Origin: Candidatus Omnitrophota bacterium
GTDB taxonomy: Bacteria > Verrucomicrobiota > Verrucomicrobiia > Limisphaerales > UBA1319
Reading direction: 5' to 3'
Length of the DNA stretch: 16,089 nucleotides
NCBI GenBank assembly: GCA_023473405.1
Contig: JAMCZD010000283.1
Location: forward strand, 1-16,089
The notes below the pieces were generated by a model. The model was not told the origin of the DNA. It ran no database searches and saw only the letters and a program-made list of their open reading frames with translations. The number at the start of each line of letters is the position of its first letter. Position 1 is the stretch's first letter. Positions 14,461-16,089 of the stretch are shown here, one piece after another. The position numbers were made by a program, and so were the translations under genes.

Positions 14461-16089
14461 ATGTCATCGATGTTGCGCACTGCTAGTTGTTTGGCCCTCT
14501 TGGGGCAATTTTTGGTTCTCCCTCCGGGTGTGTTGGCGCAAACGAACTTTACCACTCAAGAGGGCGAATATGCCATGGCAGGCAGACTCCCGGGAGACCA
14601 GACCCACCCGTGCCTGGCATTGACTCCCGCCGGAGGATACCTGGTTTGGGAAGATAACGTTACCGATGGCGATGGCTTGGGAATCAGCGCCCTTAAATTG
14701 AATAACACTTTCTCCGGCGAACTCGGAGCTTTCCGGGTCAATGGGCAATCTGCCGGCGACCAGGAAAATCCTCAAGTGGCGATGTTGAAGGGAGGCCAGG
14801 TTGTTTTCGTCTGGCAAGGTGGCACACCCGGTTTTCAAAGGGTATACGTCCGGTTCCTGGATGCCAACGGCACCTTCATGACCGGAGATATCCCGGTGGG
14901 CACCCCCGGCAACAACGCCCAAGTCAATCCAGTCGTAACCGGCTTGGTCGACGGCAGCGCCTTGGTGGTTTGGGCGGATGTGGACCAGGCCAGCGGCATG
15001 CAGGATGTCTTTGCCCAGCGCTTTTCCGCTGCCGGCCAGCCGATCAATTCCCAGCAAATCAACCAATACAATCTCTATAATCAACGAACCCCCGCGGTAG
15101 CCGCCTTGCCCGGTGGCGGGTTCGTTGCGGTGTGGGTGTCCGAGCAGCAAAGATATGACAATAGCGTCGACATCTACGCCCGTCTTTACGACGCCGCTTT
15201 CGAACCTCTTGGCAGCGAATTCTGCATCAACAGCAGCAGTAATGTATGCGCCAACCCGACCGTGGCGGCGGGGAATGACGGCGGTTTCATAGTCGCTTGG
15301 AGCCAGCGCTTCAGCCAGGTCCCCAATTTGAGTTCCTCGTCCATTGTCGCCGGTGTTCCTGGCGGTTATACAGGCCGGGTAATGCTCGACGGTTCGGATG
15401 CCGAGAACGGCTGGGAGATTTACGCCCGGGCATTTGACAGTCAGAGCACGGCAATTGGCCAGAACATCCACGTCAATTCATTCACTTACGGCGATCAATT
15501 CGCCCCGCGAATCAGCGCGCGCGGAACGGATTACCTGGTGGTCTGGACTAGCCTGGGACAGGACGGTTCGTGGGAAGGCGTTTACGGGCGGTTCTTCAAC
15601 GGCGCCGGCGTCCCGGAAGGGGATGAGTCCCGGGTAAATACCACCATCCAAAACCGCCAACTGCATCCGGCCCTTGCCTCCGATGGCGATACTCGGTTCC
15701 TGGTGGCCTGGTCCAGTTTCGTGGACTTGACCAGCAGCTTCGACCTGTTTGGCCAGCGTTTCGTATCCGGTCCCCTGGCGCAATCCTTGCCCAAACCGGC
15801 AGCCCCGTTTGTATCCGGCCTCAGTTCGAGCCGCTTGAGCGTGTCTTGGCCGCCGATGGACGGTTACGCGGTGGACCATTACGAATTGTTCATCAACGGC
15901 CCGGCATCGCCGGTCCAGGTTACGAACAATTACTATGTTGCCATGCAGCTTGTTCCCGGCAGCACCAATTCAGTCCAACTCCGATTCCAGTCCGTGGATG
16001 GCCGGGTTTCGCCTCTCTCTGATCCGGCGTTGGGGGTGACCTGGGGCGAAGACGAAAACATGGACGGTCTGCCGGACGATTGGCAGGCT
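14461..16089 (+). CDS. Secreted seven-repeat beta-propeller-like protein with FN3 domain (partial)
   Basis: The first 543 codons are present and the frame is open to the window edge. Residues 1 to about 26 are a signal peptide (LALLGQFLVLPPGVLA, then QT). Seven repeats follow, each with a pattern like NPTVAAGNDGGFIVAW ending in a Trp at 63, 118, 171, 225, 280, 362 and 417; spacing is 53-55 residues except for an 82-residue fifth interval holding a Ser/Gly-rich insertion. Second strands such as DIYARLYDAAFEPLG recur between them. Seven such units fit a closed seven-bladed propeller. Residues about 445-525 look like a fibronectin type III domain (LSVSWPP, DHYELFING). The last visible part, DENMDGLPDDWQ, is an Asp/Asn-rich, possibly Ca-binding linker frequent before C-terminal anchors. 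An in-frame ATG at 14431 is an alternative start but spoils the signal peptide. No enzymatic motif is visible. The C-terminus, where a sorting signal would be, is outside the window. Confidence 0.75.
   Translation, partial: MSSMLRTASCLALLGQFLVLPPGVLAQTNFTTQEGEYAMAGRLPGDQTHPCLALTPAGGYLVWEDNVTDGDGLGISALKLNNTFSGELGAFRVNGQSAGDQENPQVAMLKGGQVVFVWQGGTPGFQRVYVRFLDANGTFMTGDIPVGTPGNNAQVNPVVTGLVDGSALVVWADVDQASGMQDVFAQRFSAAGQPINSQQINQYNLYNQRTPAVAALPGGGFVAVWVSEQQRYDNSVDIYARLYDAAFEPLGSEFCINSSSNVCANPTVAAGNDGGFIVAWSQRFSQVPNLSSSSIVAGVPGGYTGRVMLDGSDAENGWEIYARAFDSQSTAIGQNIHVNSFTYGDQFAPRISARGTDYLVVWTSLGQDGSWEGVYGRFFNGAGVPEGDESRVNTTIQNRQLHPALASDGDTRFLVAWSSFVDLTSSFDLFGQRFVSGPLAQSLPKPAAPFVSGLSSSRLSVSWPPMDGYAVDHYELFINGPASPVQVTNNYYVAMQLVPGSTNSVQLRFQSVDGRVSPLSDPALGVTWGEDENMDGLPDDWQA

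Overview
The window most likely comes from a member of the Verrucomicrobiota. The best evidence is a four-gene run (6478-13284) whose order and architecture match the Akkermansia muciniphila Amuc_1101-1100-1099-1098 pilus-like locus: PilM-like protein, Amuc_1100-like protein, Amuc_1099-like protein, secretin. The exosortase/EpsI pair and the right-edge secreted protein with an Asp/Asn-rich 'DGLPDDW' segment fit the same group. The assignment rests on gene content, not on a marker gene.

Layout. Positions 88-1059 hold two small probable thiol/sulfur-handling proteins: a DsrE/DsrF-like protein and an AhpD-like carboxymuconolactone decarboxylase family protein, separated by a perfect 9-bp stem-loop. 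Positions 1060-1821 are accessory in character: a 111-bp imperfect inverted-repeat element, a lone minus-strand minimal nucleotidyltransferase without a visible HEPN partner, and about 300 bp with no convincing gene. Positions 1822-6353 form an exosortase/exopolysaccharide block: exosortase and EpsI (translationally coupled by an ATGA overlap), a membrane polyprenyl glycosylphosphotransferase that starts a lipid-linked glycan, and a UDP-glucuronate decarboxylase-like SDR that would supply UDP-xylose. A good sigma-54 (-24/-12) promoter candidate lies just before the SDR gene.

Positions 6478-13284 hold the pilus-like envelope complex in the order pilM/N fusion, pilO-like, pilP-position gene, secretin, which parallels the classical pilMNOPQ operon. 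The first protein carries a PilN-type 'LNLMP' motif and a transmembrane segment directly after its PilM domain, so PilM and PilN appear to be one chain. Three of the four subunits carry Met-rich low-complexity inserts; the one in the secretin includes eight tandem 9-bp units. No pilin, extension ATPase or PilC-type platform protein is in the window.

Positions 13409-14338 encode a stand-alone 5'-3' exonuclease resembling the N-terminal domain of DNA polymerase I. Positions 14461-16089 hold the N-terminal 543 codons of a secreted protein that runs off the right edge: signal peptide, seven Trp-marked repeats consistent with a seven-bladed beta-propeller, and a fibronectin-III-like domain. It could be a sorting substrate, but its C-terminus is not visible.

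No tRNA, rRNA, CRISPR array or transposase gene was seen. Several genes lack a recognisable Shine-Dalgarno sequence, so some start sites are uncertain.
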